From Ypsolopha sequella (taxonomy: Eukaryota; Arthropoda; Insecta; Lepidoptera; Ypsolophidae), in assembly GCA_934047225.1 (NCBI GenBank), contig OW203997.1, forward strand, positions 3,148,417-3,212,416: DNA of 64,000 nt. The letters run 5' to 3'. The translations under genes were made by a program, and so were the position numbers. Of the stretch, positions 35,681-45,756 are shown one piece after another. The notes beneath the pieces were generated by a model. It saw only the letters and a list, made by a program, of their open reading frames with translations. It did no database searches and was not told where the DNA came from. Every line of letters begins with the position of its first letter. Within the stretch, counting starts at the first letter, position 1.

Positions 35681-37395
35681 GAGAGATAAAAAATCACTCC
35701 CCAGCAATATATAGCTACACGTATCAGTGCTATGGTAGCACATCAAAATTAATATATAAAAACCACCTTTTGGAATCAGCAACAGGCTGTCAGCAGGGCG
35801 ATCCGCTTGGACCGGCAATATTCAGTCTGGCTATCAATCCGATAATAAAAACCCTAAATTCAAAATTTAATGTTTGGTACTTGGATGACGGTTCCATTGG
35901 AGGCAATGCCACAACCGTTCTTACTGACCTTGAAATTTTAATTGAGAAATTTAAAGACATAGGCCTTGAACTTAACTTCTCAAAGTGCGAACTATTTGTT
36001 TCAAATCTCATCAATCCCATAGATAAAGCTGCTATCATTTCAAAATTTAATAGTATTGCTCCTAAAATAAAAATTGTCGATAACGAGTCGTTGCGCCTCC
36101 TTGGAGCCCCGGTCTTAAACGAATCGATCCCCGGCTACGTGAATGAGCAGGTAGCCAAATTCATCGCTGTTTCTGACCGTTTAACCAGTATAAATCCACA
36201 CATTGCTTTCTTTATTTTAAAATTTTGCCTCTTTGTTCCAAAATTAATTTACGTTTTGCGTTGCTGTCCCCTTTGGAAATTTGACGTCTATCTCAAAATT
36301 TTTGATAATATTCTTCGTCAAACTTTAGTAACTATTTTAAACTGCTCACTCACTGACCGGTCTTGGAGCCAAGCCACCCTTCCAGTCCGGCTCGGTGGCC
36401 TGGGGATTCGCCAAATTTCTTGTGTAGCCCTCCCTGCTTTCCTGTCCTCCAGCCACAGCACGAAGGACCTCTATGGTACAATAATAAGCCCATCACTCGG
36501 TGATGTTGAGGCCTCGTGCTTGGTGGAGGCCAGGGTCGCTTGGACGCTTGCCTGTCCCGGCGAGAGCCTGCCCACAGATTTGAATTCTCAAAAATTATGG
36601 GACGAGCCGATCTGCAGCAAGGTTCAAAAAAACATGTTGGAGACCTCCACCAACGCTGCGGACCGAGCTCGTCTTCTGGCAGCTAGCGAGCGGGAGTCAG
36701 GTTACTGGCTGCACGCTTTACCATCTGTCGTCATTGGCACTCAGCTGGACAAAACAACGTTTTCTTTAGCCGTGAGTCTCCGGATCGGCGCCAGGACAAA
36801 TGAACCTCACCGCTGTCGATGTGGTGTCAACGTCGACCAGCTTGGACACCATGGCCTATCCTGCAAAAGGAGCGCTGGACGTCTGTCGCGGCATGCCAGT
36901 CTGAATGATGTCATCCGTCGGGCCCTTGCCACCATTGGTGTGCCGTCTATTTTGGAGCCGAAAGGCATTATACGCAGCGACGGTAAGAGGCCCGATGGAA
37001 TGACACTCATTCCGTGGAAAAACGGCAGGTCGCTGGTGTGGGACGCCACTTGTGTCGACACATTAGCGGCGTCCTACATCCAAGCGACTGCCGCTAAAGC
37101 TGGTGCTGCGGCAGCCTCAGCAGAGGACTCCAAAAGGCGCAAGTATGTAGGTCTAAGTTCAGACTATATATTTGCGCCTTTTGGAGTAGAAACTTTAGGG
37201 CCGTGGGGTCCAGCCGCGAAGCAGATGTTCAAGGAAATATCTTCGCGACTGGTCGACGTTTCAGGGGACCGGAGGGCTGGGGCATACCTCGGACAGCGAC
37301 TAAGTTTAGCTATCCAACGAGGAAATGCTTCCAGCCTTTTGGGGACCCTACCGATCGACGGCGGTGATTTGGAAAAAATATTTTATATTGTTTAA
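35674..37395 (+). CDS. Non-LTR retrotransposon ORF, C-terminal part: reverse transcriptase, CCHC knuckle, restriction-like endonuclease
   Basis: 573 codons, in the frame one base back from the upstream part. RT motif B is GCQQGDPLGPAIF (39-51) and motif C is YLDD (69-72; Leu where many families have Ala). Motif D is LELNFSKCELF, followed by the thumb region (RLGGLGIRQ). A CCHC knuckle, CRCGVNVDQLGHHGLSC, starts at residue 381. The nuclease signature RPD (439-441) with a downstream Asp at 457 (VWDATC) fits the PD..D restriction-like endonuclease of site-selective LINEs, which nicks target DNA to prime reverse transcription. There is no further stop or frameshift. The apparent ATG start is probably incidental. 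The clade among R2, R4, Hero or Dada types is undecided. Confidence 0.85.
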   Translation: MLREIKNHSPAIYSYTYQCYGSTSKLIYKNHLLESATGCQQGDPLGPAIFSLAINPIIKTLNSKFNVWYLDDGSIGGNATTVLTDLEILIEKFKDIGLELNFSKCELFVSNLINPIDKAAIISKFNSIAPKIKIVDNESLRLLGAPVLNESIPGYVNEQVAKFIAVSDRLTSINPHIAFFILKFCLFVPKLIYVLRCCPLWKFDVYLKIFDNILRQTLVTILNCSLTDRSWSQATLPVRLGGLGIRQISCVALPAFLSSSHSTKDLYGTIISPSLGDVEASCLVEARVAWTLACPGESLPTDLNSQKLWDEPICSKVQKNMLETSTNAADRARLLAASERESGYWLHALPSVVIGTQLDKTTFSLAVSLRIGARTNEPHRCRCGVNVDQLGHHGLSCKRSAGRLSRHASLNDVIRRALATIGVPSILEPKGIIRSDGKRPDGMTLIPWKNGRSLVWDATCVDTLAASYIQATAAKAGAAAASAEDSKRRKYVGLSSDYIFAPFGVETLGPWGPAAKQMFKEISSRLVDVSGDRRAGAYLGQRLSLAIQRGNASSLLGTLPIDGGDLEKIFYIV

Positions 37396-37530
37396 TTTAT
37401 AGGTAAGTTTTTCTTAATTTATTTTTTAGTTAGGTATAATTTTATGTTTTATATTTCTATTAATTTATAGGTAGTCTTAATGTTATTTAAGTTTTATATT
37501 ATTAAAGATGATAATAAATAATATCCTGCA

Positions 37531-37914
37531 AATAACGGTGTTTGCACATATTTTTACGTACGAAGATATTGTTAACGGTCACGGTTGAAACGGCCTGATT
37601 TATGTGCCTTTATGTAAACTTCGGCTAAATATAATTTTTGTTGTAAGTTATTAGCTACGGGCAATGACTCCTCTTTTGAGTTATCATCTCAAGCAGGGCT
37701 TGAAATAACGTTAAGAGCATGGTAACGTTAGCAAATGGTACTCGCCCAATTACTTGAATAATGTATGCTTTCGAGTCTACGGAAATCTCAAAATCTACGG
37801 CAATCTCAAAATCTACGGAAGTTGGACGAATGACTAATACTCCGTAACTATCTGTAACCACTCTCCTGGTACACAAAACTCCTTGATGCAGGGCCGCAAC
37901 ACACCCATATGACC
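37531..37914. other. Unassigned; short 18-bp tandem at 37777-37822
   Basis: 'TCTACGGMAATCTCAAAA' occurs about 2.5 times. No gene seen. Confidence 0.45.
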
Positions 37915-38595
37915 CAGTGGCGTGCACAGAACTTTTTGCTGGAAAAGCAAGCAATTGGTCAAGAATAACAATAAAAAAAATTTAAATATCACTTTGAAAA
38001 AAGAAAGTTTGTATAGGAAAATTTCACTCTAGGGTAGACGTTGTCTACCCTGGCGTCATACAAATTTTTTTTTTGAAGCGATATTTAAATGTTTTCATAT
38101 TTTTTTATTGTTGTTCTTGACCAATTGCCTTTAGGTTGGTAGTCTCACTTCATCACTCAGTCTATTGATATTTTTATATATAGTATATTAAGAGTATATT
38201 AAGTAGTTATATATATTTTTTTTTTTTATTTATTTGTATGTATACGATATGTATGTATCAAACATAAAATACTCGTATATTGTGTAAGTTTTGTTGGATA
38301 GGAGTATATTATATATTAGGCATTATGTATATTCACTTTATTGGTTTTGATTCTTCTTTTATTTATGTATTTTGTAAATTGGTATCCCCCTCCACATTAC
38401 GTAAAATAATACTTTCTTCACCACCCAAAGGTTGGCTGGAAGAAATCGCTTTAAGTGATAAGTCCGCCCTTGTACAACATTGTGTGTTCAAAACTCTGTA
38501 CTCAATTTTTTATTTGACCGTGTACAATAAAGTGTGTATTCATTCATTCATTCAATTGCTTGCTTTTCCAGCAAAAAGTTCTGTGCACGCCACTG
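37915..38595. mobile_element. hAT-like MITE family D, copy 2, interrupted by a LINE
   Basis: CAGTGGCGTGCACAGAACTT at 37915 and its inverse ending at 38595. The two halves are separated by a LINE insertion at 38129-38552. Without the insert its length matches copy 1. Confidence 0.8.
38129..38552 (+). mobile_element. 5'-truncated LINE inserted in MITE D, with target duplication
   Basis: It has the LINE 3' end 'CACCCAAAGGTTGGCTGGAA' followed by GTACAATAAAGTG and a (CATT)n tail. The MITE sequence CAATTG is present on both sides (38123-38128 and 38553-38558) but only once in the uninterrupted copy at 8191. This marks a target-site duplication. Confidence 0.8.
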
Positions 38596-39347
38596 ACCTG
38601 ACAGCCAAGCATGGGCGTCGAAAGACGAAAGTCTGGGATGGGGCGACCTCTTTCAAATATCAACGGCATTTAGAGTTCAAAATAAAAACCATACTTAATA
38701 ATAATTGTTAATTTAATGTCTCTTGTGTGTCTGCTGTATGTGTACTTTAGTACTATTTTTTATTGTCCCGTTTCGTTTCCAGGGGGGGCAGCTGCCCCCT
38801 CCCCCTTCCGACGCACATGCAGCTAAGTATAAAGAGAATATAAAGTAAATAAAAGTAAATACTAAAAGACCTTTCAATGTTGTTGAAACTTGTGAGTCAA
38901 TAAATAACTTTATTTCGGAAAATACAATTTTTTTCATATTAATAAAGAATTTTAATATGCTTAAAATTTCAAAAACCTGACCCCCCATTAAACACTGTAA
39001 ATATTGGCCCGCGCAGGAAAATGTTTGCCCATCCCTGCTCCAGACACTAATGGCAGAGAATATAAAGTATTACTCTGCGTTGTTTCGACCCAATAATGAG
39101 GTCGAAATATTTAGTCTGTGCGCAGTCGATCACCTTTGCTCTGTGACGGGCTAAAATCCTCGTTGAACCAGCAGGGACGCTCCGCCGGTCCTGTGGTGAT
39201 CTAGTTCGCCTCTTGGGATTCTGGAGTTGATCTGGGCTGGCTAGAATAGCCGGTCATGAAAGACTAGGTGCGGCAACTGAGTCCGCCAAAGAAGAAGCAG
39301 AAGAAGGTGATTCTCTGGTAGCCTGGTAGACGTTTTCTAAATTAGCG
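38596..39347. other. Unassigned; probable hAT-like remnant at 38776-39040
   Basis: 'GGGGGGCAGCTGCCCCC' near 38781 and 'CCGCGCAGGAAAATGTTTGC' near 39009 look like ends of an old hAT-type element. 39055-39300 ends in AAGAAGAAGCAGAAGAAGG and may be a LINE 3' UTR. Weak support. Confidence 0.35.
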
Positions 39348-39500
39348 ACATACTAAAGAAGGACCAAGCTAACAGCATCCGGAATAGAAGAGCTTTAATG
39401 ACTAAATTGATGAATATAGAAAAAGTGAAAGAGGTCAGGATCGTAGCAGATGACATCTGTGATCTCTGCCTACCCTTCTGTGAGACAGGCGCGATTATAC
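39348..39500 (+). pseudogene. LINE ORF2 C-terminal fragment
   Basis: DILKKDQANSIRNRRALM then KLMNIEKVKEV, homologous to the segment IRNRRACMIRFMDVEEAKEV at 17778-18066. It then loses frame (VRIVADD). Confidence 0.65.
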
Positions 39501-39814
39501 GAGTATGTACTAAATTTAGCAACGTGACGAAGAATTTATTTCCTTTCGTAAAATGATGACATAAATTGTAGGTCGTGAGTCGTGACGGGCAGAGGGCAGA
39601 CCATTCTCTTGGACTACGGTCTTTAATATGAGAAAAAGCAATTGGCATTAATCGAGAGAAAGTTTATACTTAAGGAAACTCACGATATAGAATTTTAAAA
39701 TATAAGCCCATTTATTTTGAGCTCGTTAAGAGTTCTACAATACAATTAAACTGTTATAGAACAATACGCTTAACAGTATTGTGCCAGAAAAAATAACATA
39801 GGAACACAATGTTC

Positions 39815-40744
39815 TTAAGGCGATATACGAGAAACATACGGGTGTTTCTTTTCTGTGTATTTCGTGAAATATACAGAAAATTTCAATAAATTTCTGGTAT
39901 ATGCATTTAGACTATATAATCTAGGGTTTTAAAATTGAAAAACATGTTTGGATAAATTTTCCTCGATAGAAATAATTGTTGAAATGAGGTCTTCAAACAC
40001 ACTTTTTCTCCTCGTTTGACGAATAGGAACCATATACAGAACTCAAACATATTTTATTAGGTGTGTTTCAACAATATCTAGAGATTTGATACTTGAAATT
40101 TTGCAAGCTATTTTAGTTTTTTTAATAACGCTGCTCGATTATGGAATCGTCTACCTGTATCCGTTCAAAACTGTCGTACTCTGAATACCTTTAAAACTAA
40201 ACTAAAAGCTTACTACTTTAGTGAACTACACCCCTAACTCATCTATAATTTATTCATTTGATTGATATTTCATCCATAATTATCTTTTTTATTATTATAT
40301 ATGTGTAAATGTATGTATTTATAAAAGTATATTTATTATATTATTTATGTTATATTTTTGTGTATGTTTATGTACTTGTTTATTATAGCGTAAGTAATCC
40401 CCCATTAATAAGTCTATGTAGTTTACTCTTATGTTTGATTTCGTGACATTTACACGCTCCTCTTTATTTCTTTTTTTTTTCTGTTTTCTTTTTCACCCAA
40501 AGGTTGCCTGGAAGATATTGCTATTAGCAATAAGTACCGCCTTTGTACACTGTAACATTTTTTAATGGTTTTTTTTCCATGTTTTTGTGTAAATGTGCAT
40601 TAAGTGTAAAAAATAAAATATTAAAAAATTAAAAAAATATAAAACCAACTTTTTTCCCTTTTGCCCTAAATCTGCCCCTGTCGCACTGCGCGATTTTTCG
40701 CTTGGAGTGACAGTGACAAAAATAAAATTCTCATAGCCTCTTAA
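39815..40744 (-). mobile_element. TTAA-type MITE family C, complete copy with nested LINE
   Basis: TTAA at both ends (39815-39818, 40741-40744). TIRs are TTAAGGCGATATACGAGAAA and, inverted, TTAAGAGGCTATGAGAATTT. This copy defines the true termini of the family. The element is split at about 40120-40640 by a LINE fragment. Confidence 0.85.
40124..40237 (+). pseudogene. LINE ORF2 extreme C-terminus, nested in the MITE
   Basis: 37 codons plus a stop: ARLWNRLPVSVQNCRTLNTF then KTKLKAYYFSELHP. The 'LWN.LP..V.....TLN.FK..LK.Y' pattern is the usual C-terminal end of Jockey/CR1/L2-type proteins. A 3' UTR with 'CACCCAAAGGTTGCCTGGAA' and an A-rich end follows to about 40640, joined directly to the MITE. 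Confidence 0.7.
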
Positions 40745-41219
40745 CCTGTGCAGTTCAGAGCGAGCTATTGGTGAATTTTTTTCTAGCTCATGGATCTGTA
40801 TCCTCGGTATGCAGGAGTTTGTTTAGACTTTGGACTGAAATTTGGTATGCAGGTGAAGAATCAATTTCGCCCCCAAAAATATTTAGAAAATCTTTGATTT
40901 AATCACATTTATAAAAAATGTGCGATGTCTAATGGAGTGTATAATATGTACTTATTTACGTTCTTTTGACGTCAAAATTGACGAGTGCAACCGTAATTAT
41001 TACAAGTACACTATAAAACGACTAAAGTTATAGTTTCCGATCCTTGATTGTCGCCGATTTAACGACGAAAAGCCTGGATGATATCGCTCTGAAACGTGCT
41101 ATCTATAGAGGTTATGGCGGGTTTACGTTGTCGTTATTTGAATCAGGCGCGGTCGCAGCCTTCGATTTGGGGGGGGGGGGAAAGGGGGGGCAGTGGCGTG
41201 CACAGAACTGAACAGAACG
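40745..41219. other. Unassigned; poly-G at 41168-41190 and a fragment of MITE D end
   Basis: CAGTGGCGTGCACAGAACT at 41191-41209 is a stray copy of the MITE D terminus immediately left of the palindrome at 41220. G12 and G7 runs lie just before it. Confidence 0.5.
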
Positions 41220-41533
41220 AGGCTGATGGATGAATGGAACTGTACTTGATTCAAGATGCCCCCCCCCAGTGGCGTGCACAGAACTTTTTGCTGGAAAAGC
41301 AAACAATTGGTCAATAACAACAATAAAAAAATATATATAGGAAATTTTCACTCTAGGGTAGACATTGTCTACCCGGGCGTCATTAATTTTTTTTTTTCAA
41401 AGGGATATTTCAATTTTTTCATATTTTTTTTATTGTTGTTCTTGACCAATTGTTTGCTTTTCCAGCAAAAAGTTCTGTGCACGCCACTGGGGGGGCATCT
41501 TGAATCAAGTACAGTTCCATTCATCCATCAGCC
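41220..41533. mobile_element. MITE D copy 3 inside a larger palindrome
   Basis: MITE D spans 41277-41489. The flanks outside it are also inverse repeats of each other: 'GGCTGATGGATGAATGGAAC', 'TGTACTTGATTCAAGATGCC' on the left, mirrored on the right to 41533. The right flank continues as an RTE LINE 3' end (GTCCACAGCTGGACATAAGC, minus strand). Confidence 0.8.
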
Positions 41534-42764
41534 TAGTTCGTCCACAGCTGGACATAAGCCATTTGTAAGAGAACAGTAAAAATCCACTGACCCTTTCTGT
41601 GAAAATCGCAAAATAAAATTAAGCTGCCTATTACTAATTGATTTAGGGTTGGTCATAAAAGATAGGGCACAAATAACATTTTTCGTATTTTCCAAAAAGG
41701 TATTTACCAAGTCCCTACTATAAAGGCTACATCAACACTTTTATACACAAGCATACTTCACTGGACCCAGCATCTAATACTAAATTCCAAATATTTATTG
41801 ATATGGGACCATCTTTAACCCTCCAAAGTGGTTTGTTGCGTGATCCATAAATTATAAAGTCTCTTCGAATAATTTTGATCATTTAATATTTGGCGAAAGC
41901 TTTGAGTTGTGTTACAACCTGGCTTAAGTTAGTAATGCGTCTGGGACAACTGTTCCTCTAATAGAGTCCCTACGATACATTAGGATGGCATAATAAGTTT
42001 GTGCACATGGCCTGTTTCAAGTTACTGTGCCCTAGAGATTCCGCCTATGTAATTGATTTTTATTTTATTCTATTAAAAGTCACGTGTTCCTGTAATCTGT
42101 AAAGCGGAAAGATAAAAGCGTTGATGTGAACAAATTGGTGCAAAATATGTTATGTAAACGAAATCTGAAAGAAAACTGCGTTCAGGATTTAGTGTACTCA
42201 TTTTTTACCTTGATTTTATTCCTCGTTGTTTATACGATACGGAAGTAGCGGAGATTTATTTAAGAGGATGGCATACCCTAGCAACTTTTTTTATTACCCG
42301 TCCAGCGCAATAAGTCTGATGGCAAAGACCTTATTTGCTTTTCATACAGGCGACTATATGTTGGCTCTTTGGCCTTTTGTTCTTGGACGCGTAATACTAG
42401 TGATCACGCAGCGAAACAACAATTTGGTGTGTTTTAAGCTAATACTGAAATATAAGTTTTGGATTTAGGTAACAACATCCCTTCATATTTCTATTGCCTA
42501 TTTTATAAAAAAAATCAAGTTGATCTCTTAACCGCGTCTTTGAAACGAACGTCTGAAAACCAAAGAAAAGAGGGTGGAAAACATATTTTTTTTTGACAAA
42601 AGTATAAATCTTAATACATTGTTTATAGGTGGAATCCCTAGATAAAAGATCGATAAATCAAATATATTTTCCTCAATATGAGGAGAGACCTAGTTTCTTC
42701 CAATGAACCCTTGAAAATCTGGTGTTGTTGATGTTCTAGCGTCAGGTGCCCCGTCTACTGCGGG
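41534..42764. other. Unassigned
   Basis: The start contains 30 bases of RTE 3' end (minus). The rest is AT-rich without recognised genes; the open frame at 42226-42468 has no known feature. Confidence 0.4.
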
Positions 42765-42989
42765 CCTATTATGTATCTCAAGTTGCCAACTGAACTGGGT
42801 GTCTATCATCAAAAACATAGATATACTATCGAATTCCGATTGTCTAAGGATATGTTCGCACTTGAAGTCACGACACAGTTCGTAAATAGTTCAATACCCA
42901 CTAAAAGCAATTTTGGAAGTTTAGTTTTTATCTATATTTTTGATCATAGGCACCCAATCCAGTTAGCAACCAAAGATACAGAATAGGGG
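42765..42989. mobile_element. MITE family H, copy 1
   Basis: About 50-bp TIRs (CCTATTATGTATCTCAAGTT and the inverse of CCTATTCTGTATCTTTGGTT) containing 'GTGTCTATCATCAAAAACAT' and its inverse. The second copy is at 47619. Target duplication not clear. Confidence 0.8.
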
Positions 42990-43983
42990 GGCGGGTCATA
43001 CCGGACAACTTTTCTTAAAAATCATACCAAATGTCAAACAAAACGTGAAAGATTGCTTATAAATAAAAAAAAAGAATCTCTCTTGTTAATGCCTGAGCAA
43101 GCAAACGTCTAAATTAATGTAAATTTCTTTTCTAAGTATTTCATAATTGTGTCACTTTGTCTTTTTCAACCAACGTTTCTTTTTAATAATTTTATTTTAT
43201 TTATTCTTCACACAATTTACATTGTATTAGAAAAAGAATCTTATAATTAACTTATTTCACAAAATTTAAAATTCCTGTAATACACGATGTAGTCTCTCAT
43301 CCAATCATGTATACTCTCTAAGCTAACTCGGGTAGAGTGTATTAGTTACTAAAATAGTACTAAAGATAGTAGCTGGGAGAGTAGAGTCGATAACGCATAC
43401 GTAAAACAGATAGTACGCTAGTTACTTTACTTCTAAATAGCCAAAATGTAAACCCTGCAATAGATGCGCGGAGTTGCGCCGGCGCAGCGCTGTAAAAGAG
43501 AAATTAGCGTGCGTCGATACAAGCACGCACAAAATGCAGACATTTTAACAGAGGAACGCATGTGTAAAAATTGTTGCATTTGTAATTTATATTGCATACT
43601 TTGAAGTTAATTGCCCAATAAGTATTTCACTAACCATCCATTTGATATTCAATCTTTTGAATAGGTGAATGTATTTCTGATTTTACTTTTAAGAAATCAT
43701 TTACGTTTGGCAATTTTGTGTATCTTTCGTCTCCTATTTATTAAGTTTCAGTAATTAAAACACATTACAAAGTTACTCAATTGTCTATTTGCCCCTCGAA
43801 TTTTATCAGCTATTATTACTGAGAGACTACTGGAAATGTTTTTAAGACTACAAGTTCTAAACTACGGCTTATTCAACCAAAATCTCGAAATGGTTTTCTA
43901 ATTAACACACCTTAACATCATTTAATCTATGCGAGTCTGTAAACGGGTGCGTTGTTTATATAATTTTGTTTTATTAACTGAAG
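42990..43983. other. Unassigned AT-rich DNA
   Basis: No ORF, repeat or element end recognised. 43441-43540 is slightly GC-richer. Confidence 0.35.
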
Positions 43984-44223
43984 GACTGGACTGGCCATAT
44001 TTGTCACCTACGTGATAACCGTTGGGGCCGTAAGGCATTGGAATGGAGACCACGTACAGCAAAGCGCAGCGTAGGCCGCCCTCGTGCCCGCTGGACTGAC
44101 GATCTGAAGGACGTTGCGGGTGGCGGCTGGATGAGGATGACTGAGGACCGCCAAGAGTGGCGTAATATTGGGGAGGCCTATGTCCAGCAGTGGACGAATA
44201 CGGGCTGATGGATGGATGGAACT
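43984..44223 (+). pseudogene. RTE-type LINE ORF2 C-terminus and GATGG tail
   Basis: 74 codons open to the stop at 44206-44208: DWTGHICHLRDNRWGRKALE, then WRPRT..RSVGRPRARWTDDL, and the conserved end GEAYVQQWTNTG. The tail ATGGATGGATGG follows. This is the best-preserved of the RTE-like ends in the window; the endonuclease and RT domains are missing (5' truncation). Confidence 0.8.
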
Positions 44224-45070
44224 GAAGGACCATACTATTTTCGTTTATGCGTTGTTATTATAATAATTGTAATAAACCACGAATTAACCCTTGTCCACGA
44301 TTGTCATCAGACCAACCCCTACCATGACACAAAGCCTACGTAATGGTCTCCAGTGTTGTGGCACCAAGGAAAAGGCGTCCGGCCTGCTATTAAATAAAAC
44401 ACTAATATGATGGATGACAATTAAACCAATTCTGTTCAAAAACTAATCCTATTTCAGCAAAATGCCTTACTTTTTTGATACGTCTACCAATACTCGAATA
44501 CCAGAATCGAATGAATATTCAGTCCGATGACAAACTCGATTTAGAATCGAGTCGTAAACATCTCGATGCGTTCCGGACCATTGATAATGAAATATAGTTG
44601 CCGCACGCTCCACTCGCAAGTGGATGCAGCATGTGGCATTCATGTTCCACGTAACCATTCCAATATCGACCCTGCAACCATCGACTTTGAGTCTACATTT
44701 CGATGGAGAAGCACTGGGTAATGTCCACCCGGTATGTATCGCTCGACAATGGCTGGAGTTATCAATTTTAATCCATAAAGCAATTGCGTATGCGATGGGA
44801 ACAAAAAAAAACGCGTTGAGCGATGCGCAAAATGCAACTTTTTCAACGCTTTTGTTTTCAAAGCCGTGCAAAATTTTTGTAATTGTTGCTTTTATTGTAT
44901 ATTTCTTTGTGAATAAAATAGTATTTTTCATTACGAGTGCGGAAAGCCTGTCATTGCAAAGAGTTCCGACAAATGTCTACCCGAGCCGAGGCGCAGCCGA
45001 AGGTGAGGGTTGACAGTCGGAACAAGTTGCAATGACGGTTCCGCACGTGTACTGAACAACTATTTTTAAT
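44224..45070. other. Unassigned; inverted repeat at 44933-45053
   Basis: 'GAGTGCGGAAAGCCTGTCAT' and 'GAGTTCCGAC' on the left pair with 'GTCGGAACAAGTTGCAATGA' and 'GGTTCCGCAC' on the right. Open frames of 129 and 154 codons overlap on opposite strands here; I do not recognise either as a protein. Confidence 0.45.
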
Positions 45071-45756
45071 ACAGTTGCGAAAAAATGAAGCAATTTAATA
45101 AAATAATAAAAACACAACAAACTCAACTAACTAATACTCCACGCAATAAATTCTTCGTATGTAGATATGTAGCGACTTTTTGACTTTTCCGGTAAAATGT
45201 TCTCCGAAGCATTTTGTGCAATTATACTGAGTTCCGGTGGTGTTAATTCAAATAAAATATCATCGAAATTTCTCATTTTGTGCAACAAACAACTAAACCC
45301 GCAAAGAAAATTTTTGGAAAATGGCGCCAACCGCAAAAGAATATAAGCAGAGATTTTTTTTGTTTTCTTCACCCATTCTGAGTAGGCAAAGGGAACTTTG
45401 CCCATACAGCCAAGTCTTCAGTAGAATTTTTTTATTGATATGAAATGAAAATGAAATTTAATGAGATGAAATGAAATGAAACCTAACCTAACTCATTGAA
45501 TCAAATCATTAAATTTGATATTGAAACAAATTAGTACCTTCTTTTTAGAAATATTTGCATGAATTATAAAAACTTCTATGAATTTTTTTTGTAAAAACTT
45601 CGTGGTTGGTTTTTTCTTTTTAATAGACATTATTTTGACAGTTGGGAAAAAGAACGCACGAGTTCGGCAAAGGTAAAGAAAAAGCTCGAGTATGTAATAG
45701 CCTACATCCCGAACGCTATACGTCCCTGCAATACGCCACTTTTTGAGCAACTGTAT
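45071..45756 (-). mobile_element. TA-flanked TIR element carrying a gene fragment
   Basis: Short TIRs ACAGTTGCGAAAAAATG and, inverted, ACAGTTGCTCAAAAAGTG with TA adjacent at each end. The 686-bp interior is mostly non-coding but holds the recombinase-like fragment at 45127-45276 on the minus strand. Confidence 0.6.
45127..45276 (-). pseudogene. Fragment resembling the core-binding domain of a tyrosine recombinase
   Basis: 49 codons: MRNFDDILFELTPPELSIIA, then a segment ending NILPEKSKSRYISTYEEFIA and W, then a stop. The pattern 'LLP.KS...Y...Y..F..W' is the usual start of the N-terminal SAM-like domain of phage-integrase-type recombinases found in Crypton-like and related insect elements. 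The catalytic domain (R..H-R..Y) is absent. It may be a remnant of the autonomous parent of this TIR element or an exon of it. Recognition is by pattern only. Confidence 0.4.

Larger units (their letters stand above)
33671..37530 (+). mobile_element. R2-like non-LTR retrotransposon with restriction-like endonuclease
   Basis: A near full-length element: a GC-richer leader (about 34060-34300), an AT-rich stretch, the ORF at 34517-37395 (one frameshift), and an AT-rich 3' UTR with AATAAA-like 'GATAATAAATAAT' near 37510. The boundaries are approximate because no target duplication could be defined. No 28S rDNA sequence flanks it, so it is not at the classical R2 site. Confidence 0.7.

Noticed and set aside
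35670..35690. Programmed frameshifting in the R2-like ORF
   Set aside because: No clear slippery heptamer or downstream pseudoknot was seen. A single-base loss is the simpler explanation.
35398..35818. Minus-strand frames within the retrotransposon
   Set aside because: They are shadows of the RT coding strand.
42765..42989. Conserved small protein shared by 42771-42986 and 47637-47840
   Set aside because: The two frames are similar only because both lie in MITE H copies. The encoded peptide spans the TIRs and is not gene-like.
44467..45013. Overlapping open frames of 154 and 129 codons on opposite strands
   Set aside because: Neither shows a known motif or a credible splice context, and the end overlaps an inverted repeat. 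Not called as genes.
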